Shown one piece after another: positions 48,611-58,400 of a stretch of 64,000 nucleotides of DNA. Position 1 is the stretch's first letter; every line of letters starts with the position of its first letter. Source of the stretch: Nocardia cyriacigeorgica. GTDB lineage: Bacteria; Actinomycetota; Actinomycetes; Mycobacteriales; Mycobacteriaceae. The stretch is from the NCBI RefSeq assembly GCF_010858045.1, contig NZ_JAAGVC010000015.1, positions 47,017-111,016 of the forward strand, given 5' to 3'. Under the pieces are notes generated by a model. The model made no database searches, was not told the origin of the DNA, and saw only the letters and a list, made by a program, of their open reading frames with translations. The translations under genes and the position numbers were made by a program.

Positions 48611-49384
48611 ATGCCGAACTACCGGATCGATGACCTCGCACGTGCCGCCGGGACCACCAGTCGTAATGTCCGCGCCTATCAGGAGCGCGGGCTGCTGCCG
48701 CCACCGGTCGGTAAAGAGGGCCGCGCCAGCATCTACGACGACTCTCATCTGGAACGGTTGCGGCTGATCGACGCGCTGCTGCAGCGCGGTTTCACCACCG
48801 CGCACATCGCGGATTTCATCACCAGCTGGGAAACCGGCAAAGATCTGACCGAGGTGCTCGGCCTCCAGCACGCGGTGACGGCGACCTGGTCCAAGGAGGA
48901 GCCGTTCGAGGTCTCGCGGGAGCTGATCGAATCCATCCTCGGCGCCGACGCCGACGAGCTGGTCGGCCAACTGCGCGATCTCGGCCTGGTCCGTGTCGAG
49001 CACGACACGGTGGTCTTCACCGACAGCCAGCTGCTGAGCACCTTCGCCGAACTCGACGAGTACGGCTTCGACCTACGCGCCCTGATCAGCGTGCACGCCC
49101 AGCTCGCCGCGCACATCGACGACATCACCAAGATCATGATCACCGCCGCGAAGCAGCACATCGTCGACGAGCACGGCCCCGGCTGGTTGCCGGAAACCAG
49201 TGAAGAGATCGCCGAGACCACGGCCATGCTCAACAAGATGCGCGAACTCGGAGTGGCGTCGGTGCACAGCACGCTGGCCCGCTCGCTGGACACCAATCTG
49301 CGCCGCGAACTCGGTGAATACCTGGAAACCGCGGCCCAACGTGAACGCAATCGCGCCACCGCCACCGGCGAATCGACCCGCTAG
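48611..49384 (+). CDS. MerR-family transcriptional regulator
   Basis: A 257-residue protein. The winged helix-turn-helix (YRIDDLARAAGTTSRNVRAYQERGLLPP) is N-terminal. A short dimerisation helix is followed by a larger helical domain (about 100-257) unlike the usual small MerR cores, so the effector domain is of unknown specificity. GGAGG lies 7 nt upstream. It is 92 nt downstream of the dehydrogenase and could regulate the neighbouring O-methyltransferase. Confidence 0.88.
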   Translation: MPNYRIDDLARAAGTTSRNVRAYQERGLLPPPVGKEGRASIYDDSHLERLRLIDALLQRGFTTAHIADFITSWETGKDLTEVLGLQHAVTATWSKEEPFEVSRELIESILGADADELVGQLRDLGLVRVEHDTVVFTDSQLLSTFAELDEYGFDLRALISVHAQLAAHIDDITKIMITAAKQHIVDEHGPGWLPETSEEIAETTAMLNKMRELGVASVHSTLARSLDTNLRRELGEYLETAAQRERNRATATGESTR

Positions 49385-49438
49385 CGACGGCAACGACACG
49401 CGATTCACGCCCGGGAGACGGTTCGGGCCGTAATCTGC

Positions 49439-49456
49439 TTGGCAAGCGTTTGCCGA
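49439..49456. promoter_or_regulatory. Candidate operator upstream of the O-methyltransferase
   Basis: TTGGCAA-gcgt-TTGCCGA is an 18-bp near-perfect palindrome 15 bp before the ATG of the methyltransferase. It resembles TetR- or LacI-type operators. A binding protein is not identified. Confidence 0.35.
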
Positions 49457-49470
49457 CGAATGGAGTCGTC

Positions 49471-50568
49471 ATGACCTCCGATCGAGCGAAGCTGCCGCCG
49501 CAGGGCCTGGTGCGGGTGGTGGAGCGGGTGCGCAATGTCATGGCGAGCGCGCACCGGCGGATGGTGCCGGGCCATATCGCGCTGCTGGAGATGGTCGCGG
49601 CCGGCTGGTTGACCCAGGCCATTCACGCCGCGGCGGCACTCGGCGTCGCCGACGCGCTGGCCGACGGGCCCCGCGACAGCGCGGATCTGGCGCAGGCGGT
49701 CGGCGCCGACGAGGACGCATTGCGCCGGTTGATGCGGCTGCTGATCAGTCACGGCATCTTCACCCGCCGCCGCGACGGCCGCTACGCGCTGACACCGATG
49801 GCGCAGGCGCTGCGCGTCGACGCCGACGTCTCGTTGCGCGACGCCACCCTGTTCTTCGGTTCGAAGATCCACCGGGACAATTGGACACAGTTGGTGCAGG
49901 TGGTGCGCACCGGCGACGCGGTGGGCAATACCGTCGAGGGCGTCCCGCTGTTCGACTATCTGCGCACCGACCGCGAGTTCGGCGTGATGTTCGATCGCGC
50001 GATGTCGAGCATCGATACTCTCGGCCGGGAGCCGCTGCTGTCGGCCTACGATTTCGGCCGTTATCGCACGCTCGTGGATGTGGGCGGCGGGCAGGGCGCC
50101 TTGCTGGCCGAGATCTTGCAGCGGGCACCGCGGTCGCACGGCATCCTGTTCGACCTGCCGGAGGTGGTGGGCGAGGCTCGTGAACGGCTGACCGAGCTGG
50201 GTGTGGCCGATCGCTGCGCGGTGGTGGCCGGCTCGTTCTTCGACACCGTGCCCGAGGGCGGCGATGCCTATCTGCTCAAACACGTCATCCACGATTGGCC
50301 GCACGATCACGTCACCCGGATTCTGCGCACCGTACGCAATGCCATGTCACCGCAGGCACGGCTGTTGCTGATCGAACTCGTCCTGCCCGACGACGATCGC
50401 CCGCATCCGGGCAAGTACATCGATCTGGAGATGCTGGTCAACACCGGCGGGCGGGAACGCACCGAGGCCGAATACCGTGCGCTGCTGGCCGAATGCGGCT
50501 TCACGCTCACCTCGGTGACACCGACCCTGTCCCCGGAGAATGTGCTCGAAGCCATCCCGGCGGGCTGA
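49471..50568 (+). CDS. O-methyltransferase (acetylserotonin/hydroxyneurosporene type)
   Basis: A 365-residue methyltransferase. A dimerisation winged-helix N-terminus (TQAIHAAAALGVADALADGP) precedes the SAM domain with LVDVGGGQGALLAEI (motif I). The catalytic His is in LLKHVIHDWPHDH. Such enzymes methylate hydroxyl groups on aromatic or polyketide products. The ATG at 49471 follows GGAG and is preferred to a start 7 codons earlier. It is convergent to the AfsA-type cluster and might tailor its product. Confidence 0.9.
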   Translation: MTSDRAKLPPQGLVRVVERVRNVMASAHRRMVPGHIALLEMVAAGWLTQAIHAAAALGVADALADGPRDSADLAQAVGADEDALRRLMRLLISHGIFTRRRDGRYALTPMAQALRVDADVSLRDATLFFGSKIHRDNWTQLVQVVRTGDAVGNTVEGVPLFDYLRTDREFGVMFDRAMSSIDTLGREPLLSAYDFGRYRTLVDVGGGQGALLAEILQRAPRSHGILFDLPEVVGEARERLTELGVADRCAVVAGSFFDTVPEGGDAYLLKHVIHDWPHDHVTRILRTVRNAMSPQARLLLIELVLPDDDRPHPGKYIDLEMLVNTGGRERTEAEYRALLAECGFTLTSVTPTLSPENVLEAIPAG

Positions 50569-50634
50569 GCGTGACCGGTTGTCCAGGCCTCGCTGATCCC
50601 TGTGGACGCCGCACCTTTCGACCTTCCAGCGCTC

Positions 50635-51612
50635 CTACCCCGCCACCGCCTGCACGATGAGCGCCAGGTACAGCGTGAGGATGAACAGCACCGCCGGAAT
50701 CACCGGATATTCCTCGTCCGCGGAGCGCATGAACCGCAGCCCGCCGAGGAGCGGAATCACCAGCAATACCAGCGGAATCCAACCGAGCACCGCGCGGGCA
50801 CCCTGGTGCTCCCAGGGCCGCACCAATGCCAGATCGGCCGCGACGGCCACCACCGCGCAGCCCAGCGCCGCGAACACCGACCCCGCCGTGCCGAGCGCGT
50901 TCGAGTAGTACATCTCCCCCGGCCGCGGGATCCGCGAGGTCTTGCGCGCGAATTCGAATTGCAGGAACGCCCCGGCGAAGATCACCGCGGCGGCAGCCGC
51001 CTGCCAGCCGGATGCGACGTCGCCGGTGTCGATGGCCGACACCACGACATAAGCGGTGACCAGCAACTGCACCGGATAGGTGACCACCAGATTCAGCAGG
51101 ATATTGCGGCGAATCGGTTCGGAGATCCGCTCCAGTCCCCACAGCCCGAGCCCGTAGCCGAGCACCGCGGTGATGGCCACGGCCGAACCGATCGACAGCA
51201 GCAGACTCGCGGCGATCGCGCCGACCGCGATGACGGCCATCGCGGCCCGCAGATCCCACGCGGTGACCGCGCCCGTCACCAACGGCCGGTCCGGGTTGTG
51301 CACCCGGTCGTAGTCGAGATCCTTCTGCTCGTCGACCATCCGCAGATACAGCAGGACGACGGCCACCACGACAATGCGCAGTGCCGTCGCCCAGCTCGGC
51401 CGCCAGCTCGCCTCCGGATCGGTGACCAGCGCGGCGGTGCCTTCGAGCGCCAGCACCCACAGGATGCCGTAGAGCAGATAGTGCGGCTTGTACATCACCG
51501 CGGTGAAGCGGGCGATGCGTACGAACGAGGCGACGGGGCCCGCGCCGCCCGGTGCCCGGTCGGCCCGGCCGGAGACCTGTTCGCCGGTGCGCACGCTGCC
51601 GCCCTCGCTCAC
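50635..51612 (-). CDS. UbiA-family prenyltransferase
   Basis: A 325-residue membrane enzyme with about eight helices. The Asp-rich motif is MVDEQKDLDYDRVHNPDRPLVTG, binding the prenyl diphosphate through magnesium. The second motif, around FARKTSRIPRPGEMYYSNALG, is altered from the classic form. It attaches an isoprenoid to an aromatic or polar acceptor. The GTG at 51612 lies in the stop of the nitroreductase gene (GTGA), making it the last gene of the eight-gene chain. Confidence 0.88.
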   Translation of the reverse strand: MSEGGSVRTGEQVSGRADRAPGGAGPVASFVRIARFTAVMYKPHYLLYGILWVLALEGTAALVTDPEASWRPSWATALRIVVVAVVLLYLRMVDEQKDLDYDRVHNPDRPLVTGAVTAWDLRAAMAVIAVGAIAASLLLSIGSAVAITAVLGYGLGLWGLERISEPIRRNILLNLVVTYPVQLLVTAYVVVSAIDTGDVASGWQAAAAAVIFAGAFLQFEFARKTSRIPRPGEMYYSNALGTAGSVFAALGCAVVAVAADLALVRPWEHQGARAVLGWIPLVLLVIPLLGGLRFMRSADEEYPVIPAVLFILTLYLALIVQAVAG

Positions 51613-52226
51613 CGCGCACCCCAGCGGTCCCACATGGTCACCTCGGCCGCGGGGGCTCGGGTGGCCCGGCGCGCCTCGCCGGGTAGCAGATGGCCGACCG
51701 GCAGCAGCGCCACCTGCGTCACCTCCGCGAACGGGATGCCGAGCAGGTCGGCGATCTCGCGTTCATAAGCGAGATGCGCGGTGGTGAGGCAGGAACCCAG
51801 GCCTCGATCGTGCAGGGCCAGTTGAAGATTCCACACCGCCGGATAGATGGATCCGTAGAAGCTGGCCAGCAGCCGCGAGGACGCCTCCGCCGGTGGGCGG
51901 CCCAGCGAGCACACCACCACCAGCGCGGGCACCTCGTGCAGATGCGCGGCCAGGTATTGCCCGGAGGCCAGGTCGCCCAGCTGATCCGGCCGCGGCGTGC
52001 GCGCGGAGAGATAGGCCGCGAAGCCCTTGCGGTAGTACTCGGCGATCTGCTGTTTGGTATCGGGGTCCTCGACGACGAGGAATCGCCACGGCTGCCGGTT
52101 GGTGCCGCTCGGCGCCTGCACCGCGATATCGAGGCATTCGAGTAGCTCGCGGCGTTCGACCGGACGGGTCAGGTCCAGCCTGCGCCGGAACGCCCTGGTG
52201 GTGGTGAGCAGTTCGGCGCCGCCCAT
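51609..52226 (-). CDS. Nitroreductase-family FMN oxidoreductase
   Basis: A 205-residue protein. The FMN-binding signature is in AVQAPSGTNRQPWRFLVVED, and the rest (VWNLQLALHDRGLGSCLTTAHLAYEREI) is typical. Relatives reduce or oxidise small molecules, including natural-product precursors. The start is ATG at 52226; the GTG at 52229 is an alternative and overlaps the AfsA stop (GTGATG). Its C-terminus is coupled to UbiA. In the cluster it is a good candidate for a ring reduction or dehydrogenation step. Confidence 0.88.
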   Translation of the reverse strand: MGGAELLTTTRAFRRRLDLTRPVERRELLECLDIAVQAPSGTNRQPWRFLVVEDPDTKQQIAEYYRKGFAAYLSARTPRPDQLGDLASGQYLAAHLHEVPALVVVCSLGRPPAEASSRLLASFYGSIYPAVWNLQLALHDRGLGSCLTTAHLAYEREIADLLGIPFAEVTQVALLPVGHLLPGEARRATRAPAAEVTMWDRWGAR

Positions 52227-53218
52227 CACCGGCCCGCCTCGTCGCCCGGTTCGGCGACGACGGTGTCGTCGATGAACTCGGCATCTACCCGGGCCGCGAC
52301 GGCGCCGGCCTGATGGATCTCGCAGCGCACCACCGTGCGGTCACCGGTGCGCCCGATGATCTCGGCGCGGCATTCGGCGGGGCTGTCCAGCTCGACGAAC
52401 CGGTCGAAGGTGCTCGAGACGCCGAGCAGCCTCGGTGCCTGCTCGAGCACCATGGCCAGCGCGGTCTGCCTGCACGCCTCGATCAGCAGGCTGCCGGGGA
52501 CGTGGTCGAGCGGATGGTCGAACAGGAATGGATGCCCGATATCGGGCACCAGCGTCGCGATCGCGGTGCTGGCTTCGCGCCGGACGGGGCCGACCACCAC
52601 GTTGCGCCAGTTCTCCCGGCCCACCGCCGCCGGTTCGGCACGCTCGGTCAACGCGGAGGCGCCGACGAACGGGCCGAGGCCGAGACTGTCGCGGAAGCCG
52701 CTGCGCATCCGCTCCCAGCGGCGCCCGGTGGTCCAGGAGAACGACCCGTCGACGGTCATCATGGGAACGCCGCCGCAGGAGATGTCGAGCACCATGTCGA
52801 CGCCGTGCATATCGGTGCCGTCGTGGTGTTTGCGCGGCACTCGCACCGCCAGCACCAGATCCGCCGGCGCGAATCCGACGTCCCAGGCCGCGGTGTCGGA
52901 GCCGGCACCGTTGAAGGTGCGCACCAGGAATGCCCGGTCGGTGGGGACGGCGTAGAACTCGTGGGTCAACGCGATCGCGGCCTGCCTGGCAGCCTCCATC
53001 ACCACCAGCGGATCGTGGCGCAGCGCCAGGGTGCCCGCGTGGTCGCCGTAGTAGGAGTGCATGCGTGGTAGTTGCGCGCCGGCGACGAACTGGTCCTCGC
53101 CGAGGCTGTCGAGGGAGGTGACGAACACCTCGGAAACCGCGCAGCGGTGCGCCAACTCGCGGGAGATGGTGCGGGTATGCGATGCGGTGTTGTCGGCATT
53201 CACTGTCTCGACGCTCAC
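52226..53218 (-). CDS. AfsA-type gamma-butyrolactone biosynthesis protein
   Basis: A 330-residue protein with two hot-dog repeats. The first carries HDPLVVMEAARQAAIA (about residue 70), and the second FDHPLDHVPGSLLIEACRQTA (about 235-255), the AfsA hallmark. AfsA of Streptomyces condenses a beta-ketoacyl-ACP with dihydroxyacetone phosphate to start A-factor-type signals. The GTG at 53218 overlaps the NDPK-like stop (GTGA). An acyl carrier protein and acyl-AMP ligase in the same operon supply a plausible acyl donor. The symbol is withheld as the product is unknown. Confidence 0.85.
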   Translation of the reverse strand: MSVETVNADNTASHTRTISRELAHRCAVSEVFVTSLDSLGEDQFVAGAQLPRMHSYYGDHAGTLALRHDPLVVMEAARQAAIALTHEFYAVPTDRAFLVRTFNGAGSDTAAWDVGFAPADLVLAVRVPRKHHDGTDMHGVDMVLDISCGGVPMMTVDGSFSWTTGRRWERMRSGFRDSLGLGPFVGASALTERAEPAAVGRENWRNVVVGPVRREASTAIATLVPDIGHPFLFDHPLDHVPGSLLIEACRQTALAMVLEQAPRLLGVSSTFDRFVELDSPAECRAEIIGRTGDRTVVRCEIHQAGAVAARVDAEFIDDTVVAEPGDEAGR

Positions 53219-54135
53219 GGCCGGGCCTCCAACCAGTCGGATGCGGTCACCGGGCGCAACGTCTGCGGTTGCGTCCCCACCCGCATGGGCAGTACGTAGG
53301 ACCCGAGCACGATCACCGACCACGGATCGAGCTCGACGCCCTGATCCCAGGCCGTGGTCAGCAGCCGTGCACAATCGGGATCGGATTCGGGATCGATGCC
53401 ACCGGGCAGCCTGATTCCCGCGTCTTCGGCTTCGGCGATCAGGCGGTGGGTGGCTGCGGCCCGGTCGAAATCGCGGGCCGGTGTGCTCGCGTAGAGCTCG
53501 GCGGCCAGCTGCCCGGCGTCAGCGGATCGGTCGGCGCCCGCGGCGGCGCGGGCGATCAGCTCGGCGCGGCGCGGCTCATCGAACAGAATGGCCAGCTCGC
53601 GCAGCACGTCGGCCGGATCATCGGGCGAATGCACCAGGTTCAGCAGGTAGCTGTGCTGCCCGAGCAGATGACGCAGTTCGCCGCTGCGGCGTTTGCGCGG
53701 GTCGGTGGGGCCCTTGGCCTCGGTCAGCCGGACCGGGACGGGCAGTTCGGCATCGGCTCCGGCCACCACGAGCACCAGCACATCGCAGATGCCGACCAGC
53801 AGATCGGCCAGGCGGCGGCGCTCGGTGGAGGCGATGTTCCATGAGTAGTACCACAGGGCGCGCGCCAGCAGCCGGTCACCGGTGACGCGGTCGGCGTCCA
53901 CCACCCGGAAACCATTGTCCGCCAGCCACTCCAACGTCGGCTCGACCGCACGGCCCACGATGGCATCGGGTTTGAGCAGCAGCAGCGAATGTGCTCTGGC
54001 GAATGTCGCCGCGTCCACCCCGGCACGGTCGAGCTGATCGACGCTCTCCTGTACGTAGGTGTCACCCGCATAGGCGTGCACCTTCTCCGGCTGCGTGGTC
54101 AACGCGCCCAACAGCTCGCGCAGCGCGTGGCTCAT
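53215..54135 (-). CDS. Nucleoside-diphosphate-kinase-like protein
   Basis: A 306-residue protein. Residues about 45-190 read as an NDP kinase: LLLLKPDAIVGRAVEPTLEWLADNGF resembles its first strand. KGPTDPRKRRSGELRH and NLVHSPDDPADVLRELAILF resemble its end, with the phospho-acceptor His in NLVHS (about 168). An extra stretch separates the halves, and about 115 helical residues follow. NDP kinases normally have about 140 residues. It probably handles a phosphoryl-His intermediate for a non-nucleotide substrate. The ATG overlaps the SDR stop (ATGA). Confidence 0.72.
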   Translation of the reverse strand: MSHALRELLGALTTQPEKVHAYAGDTYVQESVDQLDRAGVDAATFARAHSLLLLKPDAIVGRAVEPTLEWLADNGFRVVDADRVTGDRLLARALWYYSWNIASTERRRLADLLVGICDVLVLVVAGADAELPVPVRLTEAKGPTDPRKRRSGELRHLLGQHSYLLNLVHSPDDPADVLRELAILFDEPRRAELIARAAAGADRSADAGQLAAELYASTPARDFDRAAATHRLIAEAEDAGIRLPGGIDPESDPDCARLLTTAWDQGVELDPWSVIVLGSYVLPMRVGTQPQTLRPVTASDWLEARP

Positions 54136-55217
54136 CGGCGCACCCCGCCGACGCCCGCCAGGACGTCCTCGATCGAGGGCAGCGGCACACCGAGATACCC
54201 GGATTCCAGGCAGTAGTCGAGCAGTGTGCGCAAATAGTCCTTGCCGGTGGCCGGCGAGGGCCTGCCGAGCAGCGCGTCGGCGTGCTCGGTGTCGAAGACC
54301 AGCCTGCGCCGGAAGTAGCTGGTGTAGAGCGAGCCGATGCGGCGGTAGTACTCGCGTTCGATAGGCGCGAGGTCGGATTCGGCGAAGCTGCTCTCCGGGA
54401 CGAACGTCGCCACCTCGAAGGACGGATATTCGGCCAGCACGTCGGAGACCTCGCGCAATGACAGCGTGTCCCGGCCGAGCGCGTGCATGGTGCGTCCCGA
54501 GGCCGAATCGAAGTCGAGCACCGCCGCGGCCACCACATCGGCCACATGGTCGACCGGGGCCAACGACAGCGTCGCGTCGTAGCGGCCCGGCAGCGAGCGC
54601 AGTTTGCCCTCGACCATCAGTTTCACCACGGTGTAGAGGTTCTTGTACTCGCGGATGACGCCGGTACCGCTCGCACCGGTGACGATGCCGGGCCGCACGA
54701 TCGCCCAGCGCAGACCGCGCTCACCCGCGGCGTGGACCAGCTGTTCGGCCCGGAACTTACTGGCCTCGTAGCCGTTGCCGAATTCGTGGCCGGTGTCGAG
54801 TTCGTCCTCTCGGACGGTGCCGCCGCGCATCCCGCACACGTACGCGGTGCTCACGTGCACCAGCGGCACCTGCCAGCGTTGCGCGAGGTCGATGGCGTTG
54901 GCGGTGCCCGCGATATTGAGCTGCTCGTACTCGGCGTCGGAAGCGTCGAAGGCGGTGGTGGCCGCGCAGTGCACGATCACCCCGACCCGCTCGGCGAGAC
55001 CGTCGGCGTCGCGATCGTTCAGCCCGAAACCCGCAGCCCGGATGTCACCGGTGACCGCGCTTCCCGGTTCCAGCAGAGTGCCGTCGTTGCGGGTGATCTC
55101 ACCCTTGCTGTGCAGCACCGCGGCGACCGGGCGACCGGCCGCAGCCAGCCTGGCCACCACTTCGGCGCCGACCAGGCCGGTCGCGCCGGTGACGAGGGCG
55201 GTGTCGCGATCGCTCAT
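54132..55217 (-). CDS. Extended SDR, thioester-reductase-like
   Basis: A 361-residue NAD(P)-dependent protein. The cofactor motif is VTGATGLVGAE (about 9-19). The active Tyr-x-x-x-Lys is in GNGYEASKFRAE (about 149). A Ser-rich strand VHVSTAYVCG precedes it. The fold and the C-terminal part (LRTLLDYCLESGYLG) are like the reductase domains that release acyl-ACP as an aldehyde or alcohol. Next to an ACP gene (ATGA overlap), this is the most likely job. Confidence 0.85.
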   Translation of the reverse strand: MSDRDTALVTGATGLVGAEVVARLAAAGRPVAAVLHSKGEITRNDGTLLEPGSAVTGDIRAAGFGLNDRDADGLAERVGVIVHCAATTAFDASDAEYEQLNIAGTANAIDLAQRWQVPLVHVSTAYVCGMRGGTVREDELDTGHEFGNGYEASKFRAEQLVHAAGERGLRWAIVRPGIVTGASGTGVIREYKNLYTVVKLMVEGKLRSLPGRYDATLSLAPVDHVADVVAAAVLDFDSASGRTMHALGRDTLSLREVSDVLAEYPSFEVATFVPESSFAESDLAPIEREYYRRIGSLYTSYFRRRLVFDTEHADALLGRPSPATGKDYLRTLLDYCLESGYLGVPLPSIEDVLAGVGGVRR

Positions 55218-55474
55218 GACCGGCCGTTCAGACTGCCGGTGATCAGGGTGACGACCTCACCGACCCGGCGCACCCCGGCCAGCTCTTCCGGCTTGTATCT
55301 CGGCAGCTCGAAGGCGCGCTCGAGCACCACGGTCAGTTCCATCAGCCGCAGCGAATCGAACCCGAGGTCCTCCATGAGCCGCTGATCGTCGGCCATGGCC
55401 GCGTCCTGGTCCGGTGCCATGGCGCGGATGAGGGCGCGGACCCGGTCGGCGACGGCGGTGTCGATGGCGCTCAT
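55214..55474 (-). CDS. Acyl carrier protein
   Basis: An 86-residue protein. Ser41 in LGFDSLRLMEL is the phosphopantetheine site. The helix pattern and acidity are typical. It overlaps both neighbours by ATGA. The ATG at 55474 is chosen because the extra upstream frame lies inside the ligase gene. It probably carries the acyl chain activated by the upstream ligase. Confidence 0.9.
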   Translation of the reverse strand: MSAIDTAVADRVRALIRAMAPDQDAAMADDQRLMEDLGFDSLRLMELTVVLERAFELPRYKPEELAGVRRVGEVVTLITGSLNGRS

Positions 55475-58400
55475 GAGGTCTCGCTTTCGCGTAGATGGGG
55501 TTGCCGGCCGCCGGTACTCAGGAGATCGCGGGCCTCGTCCAGCGGCAGGTCGGTGTCGAGATAGCCGGCGATGCGCAGCCAGTCGTAGCCGATGGCGAGG
55601 GTGCGCCGCCACTGTTCGCGCGAATCGAAGGAGGCCGGGAAGTCGGCACCACCGGCGACCGCGCGCACCAGGACTACGAAATCGTCGATCGCGGCGAACC
55701 CTGCCATCATGTCCGCGCCCGAGCCGATGGCCGTCGAGAAGCGCACCGCCTGCGCCGTTTCCAGCGCGTCGAGCAGTTCACCGCGGCGCCCGGCGTGCGG
55801 CGGCAGCAATCGGCGCACCGTCTCGACGGGCGCGACGTCGGCGGGCAGCGGATGAATCCCGAAGGCGGACAGCAGCACCCGCACCGCCATCGCGATCATC
55901 CGGTGCGCGGCGATATCGGCGACCGCGCCCTGCGCGTTCTTCACCGCCCCGGCCAGATCCTCGCGGGCGTTCTCCAGCACGATGTTCGACCACACCAGGT
56001 TCATCGCGCATTCGGTGAACCTGGGGGCGGGCAACGGCGAGAGGGTGGCGATCGGATCGGTGCTCACCGCCCCCGTGACGCCGAGCGTCGGCGCCGCCCA
56101 CGAGGGGACCGGGGTATAGGGCCGCAGCGGTTTGCACATGGCCAGCGCGGGTTCGATGGGCCGGTCACCGCGCCAGTGCAGGCCGACCAAGCCCAGCCGC
56201 AGGAACTCGGCGAGTTCGGCCCGCAGATCTGTGCTCGCGCGACCGAGCACCGCGGCCAGCGAATGCCGGAAGACCACCGAACGCCAGGCGCGGCCGCCGC
56301 GTTCGGACAGCACGAAGACGTCGCGGTCCTCGCGGATGACGTGGATACGCTCGCCGATCTTCCAGGTGGTCACGCCGGGAACCCGGGCGAACAGGATCTG
56401 GTCCGCGTCGTCGGCGACACCGGTCACGCCGAGGTCGGCGGCCAACGCGAGCAGCTGCTCCCACCACAGGCGCTGTTCGAGGGCCCGCTCGGTGCCCGCA
56501 CCCAGGATGCCTTGCGGACGAACGGAATCCGCTTCTCCAGCGCCATCAGCGCCGATCTGCTCGCCGGTGGCGCAGGCGATCGCCGCATGACCGCCGGTGA
56601 GCAGATCGTGGAATCGAGTGATCCGCTCGTCCGCGCCGATGCGCGTCAACTGCTGGGGCAGCCATTTGGTTTCGAGGTAGGTCTCGTTCACTCCGGCCGC
56701 CCAGGCCTTCATCGCCTGCCGCAGCCCGTCCTGCGCCCACTCGCGAGCTTCGGCGTCCGCGCCGAGGGTGCGCAGCGCCACCGCGTACCGCAGCGCCTGA
56801 CGTGCGCGCGCGGCCCACCAGTCGGCCAGCGCGGCCGCGAACTCGCCGTGCGGCAGGGCGGCGCGCAGATCGTCGATCGCGGGTGTGCCCGAGCGCACCA
56901 CGGTGGCGCGCAGGAATCGCTGGCAGCGATTGAGCAGGTCCTCGTCCAGGACCGTGGGATCGGCGGCCTGAGCGACCGTGTCCAGTTGCCTGCGCAACTG
57001 GGCTTCCGAACGCGTGCGCACTTCGACGCGGCGACCATCGATGAACAGCACCGTCGGCAGGGTCGGCAGCTCCTCGGCGCCGGGTGCGACGACCAGGAAG
57101 TCCACATCGGAGCCCTCATTGCCGAAGCCCTCGGCCAGCGAGCCCTCGAACAGCACCGCCGAATCCGCGGGGATCGCCACCTGAGCGAGCGCGGCATCGA
57201 GCAGTTCCCTGGTGCGGTCGGCGGACAGGGTCGGCGTCGGCGTGCCGGCATCGGCCGGTGCCGCGCCGGTGGCCGCGGAGGACGCGGTGCCGTCGGCCTC
57301 GTGCACCACCGCACCGTCCAGCGCACCGTCGGCGAACAACTGCCACATATGCCTGCGGCGCGGCTTACCGCTGGAGGTGCGCCGGATCAGCCCACGCGGC
57401 CCGGTGACGATGGTGGCCGTCTGCGCGGGGCCGAGCTCACCGCGAATGATCTTGCGTGCCTCGGTGATCCACTCCCCCGGCGCCGACTCGGCGAACAGGG
57501 CGATGCCCTGCGCACCGGCCTCGGTGATCGCCACCGCGGCCAGTTTGCCCTTGGTGATGCCGGTTTCCTGGGCGACCCGCGATTCGATGTCCTCCATGAA
57601 CACCGAACGACCACGCACCTTCAGGCTCGAACCCATCCGGCCGAGCACGAAAACCTCACCGCGGTGCAGGAAACCGGCGTCACCGGTGTAGAGCACGCCG
57701 TCCTCGATGCGAGTCGACGACCCCGGACTCGGCGGCCCTGAGTAGCCGAGGGCGACCGAATCGCCGACCACCACCATTTCGCCGAGGGTGCCGTCGGGCA
57801 GGTCGTTGCCCTCCTCGTCGACCACCCGCACCGTCGATTCAGGGGTGGAATAGCCGAGGCCGGTGATCCAACCAGCGCCGTCCACCCGGTGGTTGTCATC
57901 GAGGGGTTGTTCCTCGAGCACCGCGACCGGGGCGCCGAACCGTAGGGCGGCGTTGTCCAGCCGCAGTGCCGTCACCGGGCGGCCGCGCGCCGAGGACGTC
58001 ACCATCAGCGTCGCCTCGGCCAGCCCGTAGGCGAGGGTGTAGGCGTTCATCGAAAAGCCCTGGCGGCCAGCAAGTTCCGCGAACGATTGCAGATCGGCCA
58101 CCTCGACCGGCTCAGAGCCGACGGCGAGGGTTCGCCATCCGGACAGGTCCAGCTCGGCGATGTCCTCGGGCCGCACCCGGTGCGCCACATAGCCGAGCGC
58201 GAACGACGGCGAGGGCGAATGCTGAGCCCTTGTCATCGCCCGCAGCCAGCGGACCGGGTCGCGCACGAACTGGTCCGGCCGCATCAGATACAGCTCACCC
58301 TGATTGGTGACGGTGGTCAGGAACGCGCCGACCAGCCCCATATCGTGATACAGCGGCAGCCACGACACCATCGCCTCACCCGGGCGCCAGTCGATCAGCC

